Shown piece by piece: positions 6,907-8,363 of a DNA stretch of 8,363 bases; position 1 is the first letter of the stretch, and every line of letters begins with the position of its first letter. The DNA is from Clostridium sp. UBA4108 (GTDB lineage Bacteria; Bacillota; Clostridia; Clostridiales; Clostridiaceae). The DNA lies in assembly GCA_002381695.1 (NCBI GenBank), contig DFXM01000037.1, positions 16,786-25,148 of the forward strand. Reading direction: 5' to 3'. Position numbers and translations under genes: made by a program. A model generated the notes under the pieces. The model did no database searches. It had not been told where the DNA came from and saw only the letters and a program-made list of their open reading frames with translations.

Positions 6907-7214
6907 GTTAAAATAAAGCGTAAATAACAAATAAGTTAATACAATTATGTTGATAAAATAGATAATAAAATTTGAATAATAAAAATATAATTAATTAATG
7001 CTAAATTAGTTATGAAGCCATATAAGAGGGGAATGTTAACTTAATATCAAATATAAATTGATACGATGTTAGATACAAAAGTAAATACGTATACAATTAC
7101 ATATATGTAAACAAAATTACAATATGATAATATGATGTATTCAAATATTAATACAAAATTAAAATCATAATCATATAATTTTATGTTTTTAATGATTTAT
7201 ATAAATGTTAAAAC

Positions 7215-7244
7215 ACAACTGAAATTTGGTATCTTTATATTTAC
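7215..7244 (+). repeat. 30-bp perfect direct repeat, unit 1
   Basis: Identical over 30 bases to 7703-7732; the sequence starts ACAACTGAAATTTGG and ends in TATATTTAC. A short TTAAAA run precedes both copies. The units start 488 bp apart, in the same orientation, bracketing palindrome-rich A+T DNA. Confidence 0.85.
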
Positions 7245-7491
7245 AATTTAATATACATAATTAATTGAGAAGGTGAATGTATAATATTTATGAATCAAAC
7301 CTTTTAAATAAGCAGATTTATGTAAAATAATAAATCATAAATATCATACGATTATAAATTTAATTTTAAGTGAATAAGTAGAGAATTATATATAATAAAT
7401 ATATGTGATATGAACTAAAGTTTATCAAAAAAAATATTAATTATAATTACTTATTTAAGTTACCATAGTTAATATATATCAGGATAATATA

Positions 7492-7547
7492 ATAAATATA
7501 TATTCTATGTATAATCCTTAAGATGTAATAATAGAATATATATTTAT
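7492..7547. repeat. 17-bp perfect inverted repeat
   Basis: Arms 7492-7508 and 7531-7547 are exact reverse complements over 17 bp around a 22-nt loop. The arms include a C/G pair and are not a simple AT alternation. No gene is near on either strand. Confidence 0.6.
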
Positions 7548-7574
7548 ATATTGTTAATGGTTATTATTGATATA

Positions 7575-7602
7575 TAGTATATATACTAATATGTATACAT
7601 AT
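7575..7602. repeat. Two abutting perfect 14-bp palindromes
   Basis: TAGTATATATACTA (7575-7588) is followed without gap by ATATGTATACATAT (7589-7602). Both are exact palindromes containing G/C positions. They could be protein-binding sites or chance in A+T-rich DNA. Confidence 0.5.
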
Positions 7603-7702
7603 ATTATAAAATAGCATTAGATACATTTACAATTATAAGAATGTAAACATAAGTACATTCAAAACATAAGGTGTATGTAGAATTCTATACAGATTTAAAA
7701 AT

Positions 7703-7732
7703 ACAACTGAAATTTGGTATCTTTATATTTAC
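7703..7732 (+). repeat. 30-bp perfect direct repeat, unit 2
   Basis: Exact second copy of 7215-7244, about 30 bp before the terminator-like hairpin at 7765-7806. The similarity stops soon after the TTTAC end, so this is not the edge of a long recent duplication. Confidence 0.85.
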
Positions 7733-7764
7733 TATTAAGAATGTGAAAATATATAAAAAACAGT

Positions 7765-7806
7765 GGATGGAATAAACAATAAATAATTTTATTGTTTATT
7801 CCATCC
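7765..7806 (-). terminator. Strong intrinsic terminator (19-bp stem)
   Basis: A perfect 19-bp stem (7765-7783 with 7788-7806) has a 4-nt loop TAAT. On the minus strand it is followed by ACTGTTTTTTATATATTTT, a good T-tract, so it fits termination of the cysteine-rich gene that ends at 7919. On the plus strand four T follow, so it may work in both directions. Confidence 0.75.
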
Positions 7807-7896
7807 TTTTACTTAATAGGCACCTTATTTAAATAATGCCAGTTGATATAACAGGCAAATATCTTATAGGAAAATTAAAGTTTAGAGATTCTACTC

Positions 7897-7929
7897 ATTG
7901 TAAGTGTAAGGACTATTCTTACTTACAAT
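7897..7929. other. Imperfect hairpin over the 3' end of the cysteine-rich gene
   Basis: ATTGTAAGT (7897-7905) pairs with ACTTACAAT (7921-7929), and an inner TAAG/CTTA pairing is possible with a small bulge. The right arm covers the stop codon (7919-7921) and the last codons of the gene. No T-tract follows, so it is not a classical terminator. Confidence 0.35.
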
Positions 7930-8363
7930 CACAAATAGTTCTTTCTTTTCCACTTGCACTCTTTGAAGCGATAATTTTAAATTGGTTACATTTAGTGCCA
8001 TCTACTTCAAATTGATAGAATCCATTACAATCAGATACAGTATGAGCAACCCCTATAAATTGTGGTTTTCCATTATGACATACAAATCTAACTAATTTAA
8101 CTAATACGTTTTCAACTCCTTTGCCATGACAATCTACGATACGTCCCCAAATTCTTACTGTGCGCTTTCTTTCAACTTTTATATCAGCTCTAACTTCACA
8201 ATCTTTATGACGGATTTCAATATCTACTGAATTTCCGATCACATGTTCACAATCATTGCAGTGTTCCTTACAAGGTCTACACTCGTGTTCACGTTTTTCA
8301 CACTCTTCATCACGTCTTCTACACTCGTGTTCACGTTTTTTACACTCACAGTCTTCATCTTTT
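7919..8363 (-). CDS. Cysteine-rich heptad-repeat protein with beta-sandwich domain (5' end outside window)
   Basis: The frame stays open to the right edge, so the gene starts beyond 8363; a GTG at 8240-8242 is internal. 147 residues are visible. Residues 5-40 are a Cys/His/charged region with cysteines at exact 7-residue spacing (7, 14, 21, 28, 35; units such as CKKREHE, CRRRDEE, CEKREHE) plus C5, C31 and C38. Residues about 66-135 resemble a carboxypeptidase-regulatory or Cna-B-like beta-sandwich: RIWGRIVDCHGKGVENVLVK, then GVAHTVSDCNGFYQFEV. More cysteines lie at 55, 78, 95, 112, 125, 144 and 146, and the end is TICDCK. Known: cysteine-rich proteins crosslink the exosporium and coat of clostridial spores. 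Inferred: a spore-surface or other disulfide- or metal-linked structural protein. A catalytic role is unlikely. Transcription probably ends at 7765-7806. Confidence 0.8.
   Translation of the reverse strand, partial: KDEDCECKKREHECRRRDEECEKREHECRPCKEHCNDCEHVIGNSVDIEIRHKDCEVRADIKVERKRTVRIWGRIVDCHGKGVENVLVKLVRFVCHNGKPQFIGVAHTVSDCNGFYQFEVDGTKCNQFKIIASKSASGKERTICDCK
8282..8344 (-). repeat. Three tandem 21-bp units coding for Cys heptads
   Basis: Units 8324-8344, 8303-8323 and 8282-8302 each encode one 7-residue Cys repeat. The first and third are identical at 20 of 21 bases (TGTRAAAAACGTGAACACGAG), while the middle one is diverged. A fourth, degenerate unit follows at 8261-8281. The array may continue past the window edge. 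Confidence 0.8.

Larger units (their letters stand above)
6645..7764. other. Gene-free, extremely A+T-rich region with repeats and palindromes
   Basis: More than 1.1 kb without a convincing coding region on either strand; hand count of 7501-7560 gives 10 G+C in 60 bases. It contains copy 2 of the dispersed repeat (6818-6906), two copies of a 30-bp direct repeat, a 17-bp hairpin (7492-7547) and several perfect 14-bp palindromes. One very short frame, 7277-7330 (MYNIYESNLLNKQIYVK), follows an AAGGTG motif but at too short a spacing to support it as a gene. It may be decayed DNA, an untranslated regulatory region or the footprint of a lost mobile element. Confidence 0.5.

Noticed and set aside
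7277..7330. 17-codon peptide MYNIYESNLLNKQIYVK
   Set aside because: The AAGGTG motif is only about 1 nt from the ATG and the frame is too short to be told from chance.
6818..7732. CRISPR array
   Set aside because: Only two 30-bp units, 458 bp apart, with no regular spacers and no cas genes in the window.
7919..8242. Cysteine-rich gene starting at the GTG of 8240-8242
   Set aside because: The frame is open upstream to the window edge with clear Cys heptad repeats, so the GTG is an internal valine.

Overview
The window reads as chromosomal DNA of a low-GC, anaerobic, spore-forming Firmicute, most likely Clostridium sensu stricto or a close relative. The grounds are very A+T-rich DNA with A/T-ending codons, strong GGAGG-type ribosome binding sites, a class I (strict-anaerobe type) hybrid cluster protein, and small proteins of clostridial style. 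No species is claimed.

Layout. (1) 113-1768, minus: hcp, a complete hybrid cluster protein with all cluster ligands present. (2) 1769-2175: intergenic, holding the hcp ribosome binding site and weak traces of decayed coding sequence. (3) 2176-3753, plus: a multidomain membrane protein (two N-terminal membrane helices, zinc ribbon, third helix, TPR-like repeats, MORN repeats). Its frame continues for 40 more codons past a TGA, so the C-terminus looks cut by a nonsense change. (4) 3920-3957: a 17-bp perfect hairpin between convergent genes. (5) 5883 down to 4085, minus: a two-gene ABC-2 exporter operon, ATPase then permease, joined by a TAATG overlap. (6) 6478-6071, minus: a small DUF4362-like protein without a signal peptide, followed by a clear intrinsic terminator. 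(7) About 6479-7918: more than 1.4 kb without a convincing gene, extremely A+T rich, with many repeats and hairpins. (8) 7919 to the right edge, minus: the 3' part of a cysteine-rich protein gene with 7-residue Cys repeats followed by a beta-sandwich-like domain. It is possibly a spore-surface protein (inference).

The genes do not form one pathway. They look like independent transcription units: nitrosative/redox stress (hcp), an envelope-associated protein of unknown role, an exporter of unknown substrate, a small orphan, and a cysteine-rich structural protein.

The most notable unexplained signals are non-coding. A roughly 90-nt dispersed repeat occurs three times (1-90, 3991-4074 on the minus strand, 6818-6906). 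A perfect 30-bp direct repeat (7215-7244 and 7703-7732) brackets palindrome-rich A+T DNA. No clearly new multi-gene system can be supported from this window.
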